Below, one piece after another: positions 49,467-59,460 of a DNA stretch of 64,000 bases (position 1 is the first letter of the stretch; every line of letters starts with the position of its first letter). Below the pieces are notes generated by a model that searched no databases, was not told the DNA's origin, and was given only the letters and a program-made list of their open reading frames with translations. This DNA is from Cyrtodaria siliqua (taxonomy: Eukaryota > Mollusca > Bivalvia > Adapedonta > Hiatellidae): NCBI GenBank assembly GCA_037043455.1, contig JAWPHD010001288.1, positions 273,560 to 337,559 on the forward strand, read 5' to 3'. A program made the position numbers and the translations under genes.

Positions 49467-49620
49467 CAGGGCACGAAAATTCCACTCGTCCGCTCGCTAT
49501 GACGAGTGCTAATTGATGCAGGACGAGTAGAAATTCAGATAAATTCTTTAACAATTTATCAATTTGGCCATTCAAATATTGCATAGGACGAGTAACTGAG
49601 AAACAAATTTTCTTGCCCTG
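49467..49620. mobile_element. 154-bp CAGGG-ended MITE (element 6) inside the MULE-like element
   Basis: CAGGGCACGAAAATT is mirrored by AATTTTCTTGCCCTG, with CTTTA duplicated at 49462-49466 and 49621-49625. The interior repeats 'gacgagta'. It is the smallest member here. Confidence 0.9.
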
Positions 49621-51238
49621 CTTTATGTAATTGGATTACTCTATTTTTTATCATTTAAAACTTTCGGAAGCTTTTATGAACTCTTAATTGAGATAAGTGT
49701 TATACACTTTTTAGCACACCCTATAGTTTTAAAAGCAATTGAACACATTATGTGGGTTTCAGGATGCATCAATGTCATTAGAAAAACATACTTGAAAATA
49801 TATGTAGAATAGTATCTATTATTGTAATAATTCATGTTTTCGAATAACATTATATTTTTAATTTTCTTAAATAAATTCTTAAATAAATAGATCATTTAGA
49901 TAAGAAAGATGTAATATACAAAGCATATACATATACGACATTATTATGACACATGCTGTGATGTCAATGTGCTAAACGCGAGTAATGTAATATGCAGGTT
50001 CTCAAATCGGAAGATTTTCCCCGACTTATATTTTGGTATGTTACAGTAAGGGTATATTGTAAAATATTTATAGAAAAGTATTTATTACGGTAATATTACA
50101 TATTATATAAATACATTTAACAGTCACGTATCTGCATTTAAAAAATCAATAAGTGACATGATTTAATGACAGGTGCTGTGATGTCAACATGCTAAACGCG
50201 AGTAATGTAATAATGCATGTTCTCAAATCGAAAGATTTTCCATGTTGCAAACCACCTTAAAGGTAAAATTAGCGTTTATTATAAGTACTTACCGTGGACA
50301 AGATGAAAGTAGTCTATCAAACATAGGTTGAATCTTTTTTGTCGTCGACATGCCGGATACTCCAAAAAAATTGTAAATTGGTCTTTTCGGACAATTCGAA
50401 GTTACATTTATACTTAAATTGTAAATAATTTAAACATAATCATTTTATTTTGACTTTTTTATTTACTAATTACTATTCTTTTGCTTAAATGTAAAGAATA
50501 ATGTAAAAACAAAGAGATTTAAATCAATAATAAAGATATTATTGTGTCTTTTCGCAACTTTGAATGTCTTTTCGGAGACGAGAAAGCCAAAATATACTAA
50601 AATGGAGTATAGCTTTCTTAAAAAAAAATTATCTTATTTTTTTTTATTATTACTATTCTTTTACTTCAATGTAAAGAATTAACATACAATTTAGATCAAT
50701 AATAAAGATTTGATATTGTCTTTTCGGATATTTCTGTTCTTTTTCGCGAAAAGAACGTTCTTTTCGGTATCTAGTCATACCCCGTAATAAATCGATATCA
50801 ACTTCCGTTAAGATAACTCGGGACGTTACACAATCATTTATCATGGCAGAATCGTCTGCTCGCCAAATCACTTCATTTTTCAAGACAAAATGACAAGATG
50901 GAGTCGAGCGAAGGCGGTGAAAATAGTATGACAGTTATTATTAGGTAAGGTTCACAATTCATAGTTTCATACAGGAAAATTACCTCATCATCAACACAAT
51001 AATGACATAACAAACAAATGGAACAGTGCAGTAAACAGTGCTGTACAGTGACAGTCTAGTATATAGTCCGTTATCACATAATAAACGTCTTACATATACT
51101 AAAACACTATTTTGAAACAGAATTTACATCCCGTTATTACTTGAATAAAAATGCTAGTGAGAACCAATTTTAACTAGTAGATTTTTTAGTCACTGGGTAT
51201 TTTTAGCTAGTGGCTAAATTTGTGAAATTCGACCCCTG

Positions 51239-52125
51239 ATAATGTATTTATTTTCCATACTTCTAGAACAAAACTTTTATTCCTGACTGTCAAATTTTGA
51301 ATTTGGTGCATCTATTAATAGCTTTACCTGTAAAAATAAGATCAGTGATTGGTCAGTGCTGAAACCTTTATCTTGAAGCAGACGAAATATTAACTGGCTA
51401 AAGTGTATTCATAATGCTACCAAACTCTGGGGTATAAGAAGCACCAAACTCTGGGGTATAAGAAGCTTTTAGAATAATTGGTCTGCCACTATTAAAGTTA
51501 TGAAATACACATTTTACAACATAGTGTGGAATATAACCTGACCCTAACACTAATCATAACCCTGATGCAAACTAGAAATCGTAAAAAGTAGATGGAAAGA
51601 ATGTAGAATCTAGTCTGAATAGGGGCTTGATGGATTCTAAAGTCTAGCCTCTCAAAGAATTATAACGGAATAAAACAATCAGCCAGGATATGCTGTATCA
51701 ACTGATAAAATCTACAGCATTAAAAATACAATGTTTAACTGTTTAAAGGCCATCGGTCTTCTTGAACTTTACGATCTGTGGTAAGTGTTGAGTGCCCACT
51801 AATTAGTTGTACACATAGTAGCGTAACTTGAACTGGAACAATGGGAAGTGTGAACGTGTTTGATAAGCTGTCTGTAAATTGGGAATCAACATGAACTTGA
51901 AACGCCTTTTATAGTATACAAACGGTGGAATTACTCAAAATATTGGTACAATTGTAGAATGAAGTGGCTTTTATTACTTATTCTATGCATAGTGGTGTAC
52001 ATGTATGTAGCATTTCTGAATTTTGGCTCACGATGCAACACGATTTTTCTAGCTACTTTGGAACCTCTGTTGGATGAATTTCTTTTATGTGCCTCAGCTT
52101 AGCCTTACATTTTTGTCTGTGTTAT
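51239..52125 (+). other. PSMB6 intron 1, unassigned part
   Basis: Contains a tandem 24-bp duplication 'accaaactctggggtataag' at about 51419-51467. No exon. Confidence 0.6.
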
Positions 52126-52993
52126 TAGTCTGCGAAATTAGCGGTTGTCCGGGACAACTAATTTACGAACAGGACAACCACGTGTTCCCATTTCTGAAAG
52201 CGCAAAGCTATTTGTCAATCAAAATAAGTATAAAAGTCGAACAGGAAACACGATTTCGGCTTTTTCATTGACCTTGAGAAAATTACTGTGACACTGTTAT
52301 AAACGCTACGATGAATTGATCAATTAATTGTATCCCTCTATGGAAGGTCACAACACAATACGGTCACGACCTCGTTTTTGATCAGATTTTGCCGAATTCT
52401 TTATTTTGTATAAAATAAACATCATCAATATGCTAATTTAGCGCATGCGTCAGTAAAAACGTGTTTCCGGTTGTCACAAAATGTCAATGTTGCAGTACAT
52501 GACGGGTGCCATTTCTGGTAAACCAGTGAAAGAGTCCAAACAAGAGTCAAGTAAGCGTTGCGAAGCCAAAAGAGACAGAAATTTTGTTTCTTTTTGGCAA
52601 GTTGGTCAAGAGAGGCTTAAATGTACCGAAGATGGTAAAATGCAGTGCACTTGGTGCACAGAATCCGGATTAGACACTGATGGTTCCTTTATAACGGGGT
52701 GTATTAGCATGCGGATTGACACTATAAAAAAACATGAACAGGCAAAAATCGATGATGACTCTAATGATGACTGTGACTTATCAGAGAAAGACATAGACAA
52801 TCTTCTTTCTTTGTATACAAAAGAATGAATAATGAATAAATATTGTGAAGACATCATGTTTTGCTTTGTTTACATATATCATTAGAGTAATAAAGCCTTC
52901 TGTTTTTAAAAGAAACATTTCGGGCAACCACTTTTCCTTTCGGGCAACCAAATTTTGATGAAATGGTTGACCGAAAATTAATTTGGCAGACTG
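52126..52993. mobile_element. 868-bp element with 6-bp target duplication carrying a hAT-type zinc finger (element 7)
   Basis: The ends TAGTCTGCGAAATTA and TAATTTGGCAGACTG are inverted. TGTTAT is duplicated at 52120-52125 and 52994-52999. 'cgggcaacca' repeats lie near the right end and 'ggttgtccgggac' near the left. The single ORF is described separately. Confidence 0.82.
52481..52828 (+). CDS. 115-aa protein with hAT/TTF-type zinc-finger N-terminus only
   Basis: This intact frame fills much of element 7. It has a basic linker (to about residue 35), then NFVSFWQVGQERL, a CTWC pair (about 57-60), FITGCISMRIDTIKKHE (about 71-87) and an acidic tail (DDDSNDDCDLSEKDIDNLL) with stop. The order W, C-x2-C, F--G---R-DTIK-HE matches the TTF-type zinc finger at the N-terminus of hAT transposases of the ZNF862/ZMYM6-like group. 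The usual second zinc histidine after KHE is replaced. The RNase-H/DDE core is absent. Either it is a truncated transposase in a non-autonomous element, or a stand-alone DNA-binding product. It lies in PSMB6 intron 1 on the sense strand. Confidence 0.55.
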   Translation: MSMLQYMTGAISGKPVKESKQESSKRCEAKRDRNFVSFWQVGQERLKCTEDGKMQCTWCTESGLDTDGSFITGCISMRIDTIKKHEQAKIDDDSNDDCDLSEKDIDNLLSLYTKE

Positions 52994-54124
52994 TGTTATA
53001 TAATGTTATTTATTTTATTTCTATGAATATTAGCATATTGAAATGCATTTAATAAAAATAATAAATGATCTAATAAATGGTGACAAGGGAGTCTTGTCTT
53101 TTTATATTTCCTTACTATACAGCTATAAGCATGCATTCATTCTGTCCTTTTTAAAATGTCAGTCTTGACAATTTTTAAAAATTAAATTACATTATATTGA
53201 ATACAATTTTTAAAAAGTTTTGAATATTATACAACTCAACTTTTAATTATAAGCACTAAAGCAGAATGAATGCAGCATGCATATGATATGGAAATATTGA
53301 TACACTATATGTTAAAAAGCGTACTCTTTTTAAGTTACAATTGACGTGTACACAAACGCAAGGTTTTAACATCTTAAATTAAAGTTCCAAAATATCTCAG
53401 CAAAAGTCTGGCTAAAGACATTCTAATCTGGCTAAAGGAATTTTTAGGGCTTAGCTAGATTTGACTAAAGGGTTTAAAATCCTAGCTCTAGCGTAGACTT
53501 TGTACAGGCTAGTTCTCCTGAACGTCTGGTTGAATTTCAACACAACTTGGTAGGGATGATCAGTACCAAGCCAAGTTGCACATATCATCAGTGTGTTTTT
53601 GTTGAATGATTTTTAACACAGTTATTGCCCCTTATATACAAACTTTGTCCGGACGAGTTTTTCTGAAATCCTGGCAGGATTTCAGTGATCATTACCAATC
53701 CTAGTTCTGCATATTGTTGTTATGTTTCCCATCAAAGATTCCATATAGCCAGTAGAGCGATACATGCCCTCTTGGCCATCTTTTTATGAAACTTCCTCCA
53801 CTGGGCACTAAATAATTAAATACACACTCCGTCAGTAACCTCAGTCGTCGTGTTTTCTCACCTGTACACAATATGCAGCATTATTGCAATGTTTTATCGA
53901 CTGGTTCCCAACTGGCCTCCAGAGTGTGTTTGAGGTTAACAGTTTCCAGCATAGCTGGTTCTTTAGTGCACATGATCTAAATTGATGATGGAATGAGATT
54001 GAAAACCATTATAATGGTGTACTTTTGTGTTGATTGCTCAGTTGTTTTCCACTTTAAAGATGATTATGCATGCCATTGACTTGGTATTTTCAGGAGTGGG
54101 TTTGTCTTCAGTTATTGCACATTT
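52994..54124 (+). other. PSMB6 intron 1, unassigned part
   Basis: AT-rich, no exon seen. 'ctggctaaag' is repeated near 53409 and 53430. Confidence 0.5.
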
Positions 54125-54419
54125 GACAGTAGTATCAGTCATGTCACAACATATGTACCTGTTGCTATGTTTTGACAGTAGTATCAGTCATGTCACAACA
54201 GATGTACCTGTTGCTATGTTTTGACAGTAGTATCAGTCATGTCACAACAGATGTACCTGTTGCTATGTCTTGACAGTAGTATCAGTCATGTCACAACAGA
54301 TGTACCTGTTGCTATGTTTTGACAGTAGTATCAGTCATGTCACAACAGATGTACATGTTGCTATGTTTTGACAATAGTATCAGTCATGTCACAACAGATG
54401 TACCTGTTGCTATGTTTTG
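54125..54419. repeat. 49-bp minisatellite, six units
   Basis: Units 'gacagtagtatcagtcatgt' plus 'cacaacagatgtacctgttgctatgtttt' repeat every 49 bp with only a few substitutions, so the array is young. Confidence 0.95.
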
Positions 54420-54998
54420 ATCGGAAAAGATGGGTATGAATCGGATGATGTTGTTACTCAAAAAAGCATACAAGGCTAGTTTTGCCGAGTATTCCTTCGC
54501 CATCCCCCTCATCACCTGGAAGATCTTGCCAAAGATTGGTAGAATATAATCCTGCTTGGGGGAAAGAAAACGTTTTCTTGTTTGTCATGACCACCCTTAG
54601 GAACAGCATGGCTTGAAAATATTCAACAAGATCCTCCTGATACTGAATGGACCTAACTAGACAATTTTAGCTTTGAGGCTCTAGCAAACAAGTGGAAATC
54701 GAACCAAAGGTTATAAATGTGGCGTAATTGATGTTAAGTGTCTAACTAATAAATAATTGTTGATGTAAACAATGTTTTCTGTTTACTGATATCAATTACA
54801 TACATATATCTTTAGAAATTAAATATTGTGTGTCACTCACTATGCACATATTATTAGAGAACATTGCCCAAAAATGTGTGCGTAACATTAATTTCAAAAT
54901 ACCTGGCTAACTGAAATCCTGGGGAGAAACCAGACGTCATGATACATTTTGGTTCAATTTATGCGCCTGGCTTCATTATAGTGATTTTATTAACACTA
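54420..54998 (+). other. PSMB6 intron 1, unassigned part
   Basis: A 34-codon frame near 54445 lacks support. Nothing else was identified. Confidence 0.4.
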
Positions 54999-55500
54999 TA
55001 TTAAGGCCAAGAAAAAAATAGTCGTGTTTCAGGTTCCCGGCCGACCCTATATTTTGTCCCGTCCAGGGCTCAATCTAGGCCTGGAATTTAGGGAGAAGTC
55101 ACCTCTCCCTCAAGTGATTTTAGGGAGAAGTGTGAGAGAATTTAGGGAGGCTTCATGCGACGTGTATACGTAGACAACGGTTGAATAGTCATCACCATGT
55201 ATATTGCAATGCAGTGAATACAGTGTAATTTCACTAATTCTTTTTACTCTATAATATGAGCTTGAAATATTGATTCAAATTTCTATGATAATGGATTTAT
55301 TACTATACTGTAACTTTTTAAACTTCTTTTTTTTTTTTTTTAATTTTTTTTTTAAATTTCGGCGACTTGAACTTCGCTTTGATAAGCTGGCAAGGCGAAG
55401 TCAAGAGATCGCGGGCGCGTTCTTCGCCCGAATCACCCTGTAGATTGAGCCCTGCCGTCCCTAACCTTTTTATCCCTGTTTTAAAAAAAAAAGAAGGAAA
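54999..55500. repeat. AAGGCC-family end split by element 8
   Basis: 'taaggccaagaaaaaaatag' and 'cccggccgaccctatatttt' belong to the AAGGCC family end. The sequence resumes after the insertion as 'ccctaacctttttatccctg'. A reverse relative with 'tagtcgacctaccttcccta' lies at 55745-55800. Confidence 0.55.
55064..55454. mobile_element. 391-bp CAGGG-ended element (element 8)
   Basis: CAGGGCTCAATCTA is mirrored by TAGATTGAGCCCTG. CCGTC is exactly duplicated (55059-55063, 55455-55459). The interior has 'tttagggagaagt' repeats. No ORF. Confidence 0.92.
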
Positions 55501-56029
55501 AGACAAAAAATCGCGATCTCTTGTGCCGCGATGATGACAATATGGCTACCGACAAATTTGTGGCCAATATCGGGGAGGTTCATCCTTCATATATTTTTCC
55601 TAGCAACAGATCTTCATGTGATGAGTTCAAAGTGCATTTTGGAGCAATTTTAAATTATATCTATTAATAGGTACATCCTTGAGGCCCTCAAAATCAGAGT
55701 TTAGAATTATGTGTTCCGGCTGTAATTTCTACCTTGGTGTAGTAAAAAAAAAAAATAGTCGACCTACCTTCCCTATTATTTTTGAGCAGGAAACCTGTTT
55801 TGCATACGGTATATGAATCCGACTGCTTTAAAATTTAATTGTGTTAAAAAGGTAGTACTTTTACAATTTACTGTACATGTAAATGTTTAGCTTTATGATC
55901 TTGCAGCAAAGGGGATTCCTACTGTCTCTATTAAGTGTTTTCCATTTTAAGGGGTGTTTCCATAAAATCAATACATAGTCACTTCAGTTCTCTATCAAAT
56001 CAATATCAGCCTCTCAGTTATTTGACCTA

Positions 56030-56407
56030 TAAGTACACCAGTCTATATAAAAAGGTGTGTTAATTGTTTACACCAGTCTATATATAAATATGGTAATTGT
56101 TTACACCAGTCTTATATATATAAAGTGTGTTAATTGTTTACACCAGTCTATATATAAAGTAGTTAATTGTTTACACCATTCTATATATAAAGTGTGTTAA
56201 TTGTTTACACCAGTCTATATATAAAGTATGTTAATTGTTTACACCAGTCTATTTATAAAGTATGTTAATTGTTTTACACCAGTCTATATATAAAGTATGT
56301 TAACCGATTCATCAGTCCTATATATAGAAGTATGTTAATTGTTTAACACCAGTCTATATATGAAGTATGTTAATTGTTTACACCATTCTATATATAAAGT
56401 ATGTTAA
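56030..56407. repeat. About 34-bp minisatellite before PSMB6 exon 2
   Basis: About eleven units 'gtttacaccagtctatatat' plus 'aaagtgtgttaatt'. Many units differ by single-base gains or losses (gtttaacacc, gttttacacc, gtcttatata), unlike the clean 49-bp array. Confidence 0.9.
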
Positions 56408-56429
56408 CTGTACTATTATGTATTTTCAG

Positions 56430-56499
56430 ACCACAATTGCCAGCTGTAGAGTTTGATGGAGGCGTGATTATTGGTGCTGGACTCTAGAACAACATCTGG
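56430..56499 (+). CDS. PSMB6: PSMB6 exon 2 (catalytic Thr1, Asp17), frame-disrupted
   Basis: It follows acceptor 'tattttcag' and ends at donor 'TCTGG|gtattg'. The opening ACCACAATT encodes Thr-Thr-Ile, with the catalytic N-terminal Thr1 exposed after propeptide cleavage. VEFDGGVIIGA then aligns with the PSMB6 strand that leads to Asp17, and SRTTSG follows. Two single-base surpluses break the frame: one in 'attgccagctgta' and one in 'gtgctggactct'. Read literally, the exon stops early. The similarity on both sides of each offset and the intact splice sites argue for assembly indels or a recently broken copy. Confidence 0.8.
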
Positions 56500-57248
56500 G
56501 TATTGTACTCTAGCTTCATGCGATTGTTTTTCTTATTAAAGTGGTACCGGTAAACGGACCCATTCACAATCTGAAACGGACCTTCCACAATTAGTTTTTT
56601 TTAGTGAGCCCTTAGAAGTGTTTTAGAACTTTGTTTTTTTTTCAAATTTAATGCTTAAAAGTTCACCAATGCCGAGGTAGATTTCATAAAATCCTTTTTT
56701 AAAATTTAAGCGGCTATGTAACTTTTATCTTCCGGTCATTCGTTAATACACGTGATTTCGTACCCGCTCTGGATTGTTTAACTGAGAAGAACATTATCGG
56801 GCTCGAAAGTTTAAAAAATCAAGCGTCTAGCCGACTCGTAGTTTAGGAAAGTGTCTGCCGAAACACGAAATGCTACAATTTTATTTGATTACTGATATTT
56901 TCATTACACTGCCACTGATCAAAAACGTTGAACTCCTCCACTCTTTTCATGCGATTGCTTCGAAGTTTTACTTGATGCTTACCTATGATGTCAATAGTGG
57001 TGGGCGGTATTACGATTATGCCGGTAGATTATGATATCAGTCCTCAAAATAATCACGTACTCGCGATGCGCTCTTAGCATACCGATACAGTTCGAGTTTG
57101 TTTACTTCTCCATTGAGTACTCACTGGTTTCTCGCTCTATTGCGAGCCTTAACATTTTCAGTAGAATAGACCAGGACCCAGCTCAGTCAGCCAGTACACA
57201 TGCTATTTCTGGAAGTTTCTGGAATGTGTTCTTCGTTTATTTTTAGAC
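56500..57248 (+). other. PSMB6 intron 2, 5' part
   Basis: Starts at donor gtattg. 'aaacggacc' occurs twice at 56552-56582. This may be the left part of the hAT relic that follows. Confidence 0.4.
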
Positions 57249-57518
57249 TTGATTTCAGAACGATGCTCCCATGTGTTTTTCCAGCGGCTGGTTCCTCGAT
57301 TACGCAGGCCTAAGCGATATAATCGGGGTAACCAATCAAACCGGCGTTTACCAGCTCGTTCTAAAAATAAGCAATGTCGGCGTTTCATGACCCCCGACTT
57401 TGAGATTGTAAACAATCCGAATGGGAAGTCCAATGTGTGGAAACATTTGGGCTTCAGAAACGTGTAGCAACAAGACACTTGTGGACAATGTAGCTGTGTG
57501 CCGACAGTGTAATATTTG
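57249..57518 (+). pseudogene. BED zinc-finger hAT transposase relic
   Basis: An open frame gives a basic start (RLRRPKRYNRGNQSNRR...) and then PDFEIVNNPNGKSNVWKHLG, which matches the N-terminal BED finger of hAT-Ac/ZBED-type transposases. After 'GFRNV' it stops; in another frame SNKTLVDNVAVCRQC continues the same domain, including its C-x2-C, and then stops before the histidine pair. At least one frameshift and the loss of all downstream domains make it a relic. It lies in PSMB6 intron 2 in the sense direction. Confidence 0.6.
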
Positions 57519-57629
57519 TTCATGAATGAAGGGTACAACTCATATCTCTTTTCTTGTTTATATCATTAGGCCTTGGCTGGTCTGTGATTCTTTGTACTTC
57601 CCCCAATATATCTTGATACGTATCGCGTA

Positions 57630-57960
57630 CAGTTCAGCCGTTATCGCGATACAAACCATTCTGGCAGATACTCCATCCCCAAGATGTCAAGATATGCATA
57701 TCGTTTTCTGGCGTCAAAATCGACTCCAGCATTACAGGAGTTATGTCCCCTTTTGTCCCATTTTTCGTCAAATTTTAACGTGCAAATATCTTGTGTGTAT
57801 CTTATGTGTCCATTCTCCTCCAACACTTTTCAACCAATTTCTTCGAAACTTTACAGGATGCCTTACCTACTGATGTCAAGATATGCATATCGTTTCGACA
57901 CAGTATTACCCGGAGGTATCACCCCTTTTTCGTCAAATTTTACACTGTTTTCAGTGGGGG
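57630..57960. repeat. Two-copy tandem repeat, 192 bp
   Basis: 'gatgtcaagatatgcatatcg' occurs at 57682 and 57874. Both copies continue to 'tttttcgtcaaatttta'. Several overlapping open frames on both strands arise from it and are not supported as genes. Confidence 0.8.
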
Positions 57961-58005
57961 CATCCGTATCCCATAGAAACATTCTAGTTTGTCTTTCTAT
58001 TTCAG

Positions 58006-58144
58006 GGCCACTACCCATCGCAAATCGTGTTACAGACAAACTCACCAAGGTGATCAGACTACATATACTGCTGTAGATCTGGGTCAGCGGCAAGACACAC
58101 AAGACGTCGCCGACATTGTCAACTATCATCTAAAACCTTTACAA
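58006..58144 (+). CDS. PSMB6: PSMB6 exon 3 (catalytic Lys33, SGSAADTQ motif), frame-disrupted
   Basis: Acceptor 'tctatttcag' and donor 'TTACAA|gtaaga' bound the exon. IANRVTDKLTKV contains the Lys33 position of the beta-1 active site. In a second frame SDYIYCCRSGSAA carries the conserved Ser-Gly-Ser-Ala-Ala, and in a third DTQDVADIVNYHLKPLQ follows. The frame changes at 'aaggtgatcag' and at 'gcggcaagacac', each explained by one surplus base. The first codons after the junction are also out of register. The remaining exons, including the second half of the fold, are not in the window. Confidence 0.82.
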
Positions 58145-58356
58145 GTAAGATTTTCTTGCCAATTTTTTCTTTGACATTCATATTTTTAATAGCTGTTTGT
58201 GCATTGATTTTATCCATTTTTTCACTGCCATTCAATTTTTAATGGCTGTTTCTGCATTGTCCACAAGTTACGTTCAATGTTTATAAAGGTATACCCAAAC
58301 TATATGTTTTGATGATTTTATAAATTTGCAACTACTCGGATAGTGTAGACAACTGG

Positions 58357-58646
58357 AAAAGGGACACTTAGCAATCTTGGACATTTTTATCAAGCATTGA
58401 AAATTAGCCTCTTGATTTAAAATCCAGTATCAGTTCATTTTGAATTAAACCTGCTTGCATATAATTATTTAATACATACAGTTTTGAGTTTTCTTCGTTA
58501 ATCTACCATAGGTTTGAATAATATTACTGGTGAAGTATAATCAACGGTTAGTAAAATGACTCGAACACAAATGCAATTTAGGTAGAAAAACAACCGACCG
58601 GACGCACGAGTTTTAACAAAAATCAAGATTGCTGTGTGTCCCTTTA
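58357..58646. mobile_element. 290-bp MITE with 'aagggacac..agcaatcttg' inverted ends
   Basis: The left 'aaaagggacacttagcaatc' is mirrored by 'gattgctgtgtgtcccttt' at the right. It is the same family as 19720-19916. The TSD is unclear. Confidence 0.8.
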
Positions 58647-59082
58647 AAAGTACAAATCGAATAGAGGTTTTCATACAGACAGATACATATATACCCGTAA
58701 CCATGTGTGAGATATAGGGATTTCACCCAGATGTTAGATATGTGAAGGAAATGAGTCTAAATAATGTCTACCGAAATGTTTAATCTATGTACATGTATAA
58801 CTGTGAACCTGAAACGCCTCGCAGAGTGTGTCTACCGAAATGTTTAATCTTTTGACATGTATACTGTGAACCTGGAAACGCTCGCGGCTACTATCTCGAT
58901 TGATCAACATGAAACATGTTTGCAGCCTATAAATGTTCGCGGGATGCTGTACCATCCATGCGAGCAATCATCAAAGCTAAGCAGGCATTCGTACCAAATT
59001 GTATACATATGCTTGAATGTTATAAAAAACATAGGCTGAGTATTAAATAGAACTCCGAAGGTCTAACATAAACTCCTTGTAA
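58647..59082 (+). repeat. Short direct duplication in PSMB6 intron 3
   Basis: 'gtctaccgaaatgtttaatc' occurs at 58767 and 58829. Both are followed by 'catgtata(a)ctgtgaacctg', giving a roughly 62-bp tandem pair. Confidence 0.75.
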
Positions 59083-59460
59083 TGCCTATAACAAAAAAAT
59101 ATGTGTGTTTTCCGATTTCCTGTCCTGTCCCCTATTTTTCACCGCGCCGACCCTAAATTATTTTTAGCAAAAAAAAAAAGAAAATAAATAAAAAGAAAAG
59201 GGAAATTCATAATTCAAACACAACAAAGATTTTAATTACACATGATAATTTTATACGCCAGAGTTGTTAAGCAATCTATCTGGGACAAACTGTTGAGCAA
59301 AGGTTACATCAAGAAGTTGCCTTAGGTACAGTGAATTGCATAGTATATTGCGAACAATGTATATAAAAAATATCTAAAAAACAACTTTTGCTACCTACCT
59401 ACTCCTACTTTTTTTTGACAGGGTGAAACCAGAAACACATTTATTTTTTTAGTGCCTAAT
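59083..59460. repeat. Decayed AAGGCC-family inverted-repeat element
   Basis: Left 'gcctataacaaaaaaatatg' and 'tgtgttttccg' are mirrored at the right by 'gaaacacatttattttttta' and 'gtgcct'. 'gcgccgaccctaaatta' keeps the family core. Confidence 0.55.

Larger units (their letters stand above)
47106..50782. mobile_element. Mutator-like foldback element, 9-bp target duplication, nested in element 4
   Basis: CGTAATAAA is duplicated exactly at 47097-47105 and 50783-50791. The ends are inverted: GGTATGACTAGATACCG at the left and CGGTATCTAGTCATACC at the right, each next to a 'ttcttttcgcgaaaagaa' palindrome. Long arms consist of tandem units of about 170 bp ('ttattgatttaaatcaaata', 'agttatactccatgtt', 'ttggcgaaaag'), in reverse orientation on the right side. 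A TSD of 9 bp and long terminal inverted repeats fit a MULE. No transposase is seen, and it carries two later insertions. Confidence 0.88.
46800..51238. mobile_element. 4.4-kb CAGGG-ended element (element 4) in PSMB6 intron 1, outer layer
   Basis: A 17-bp perfect inverted end CAGGGGTCGAATTTCAC/GTGAAATTCGACCCCTG, with ATAATG exactly duplicated at 46794-46799 and 51239-51244. About 0.75 kb is its own sequence; the rest is a later foldback insertion (47106-50782). No transposase. hAT-like by its ends and short TSD. Confidence 0.93.

Noticed and set aside
57526..58076. Overlapping 111-130 codon frames on both strands
   Set aside because: They lie across a two-copy tandem repeat in PSMB6 intron 2. 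Only the exon 3 portion shows protein similarity, and it is in several frames.
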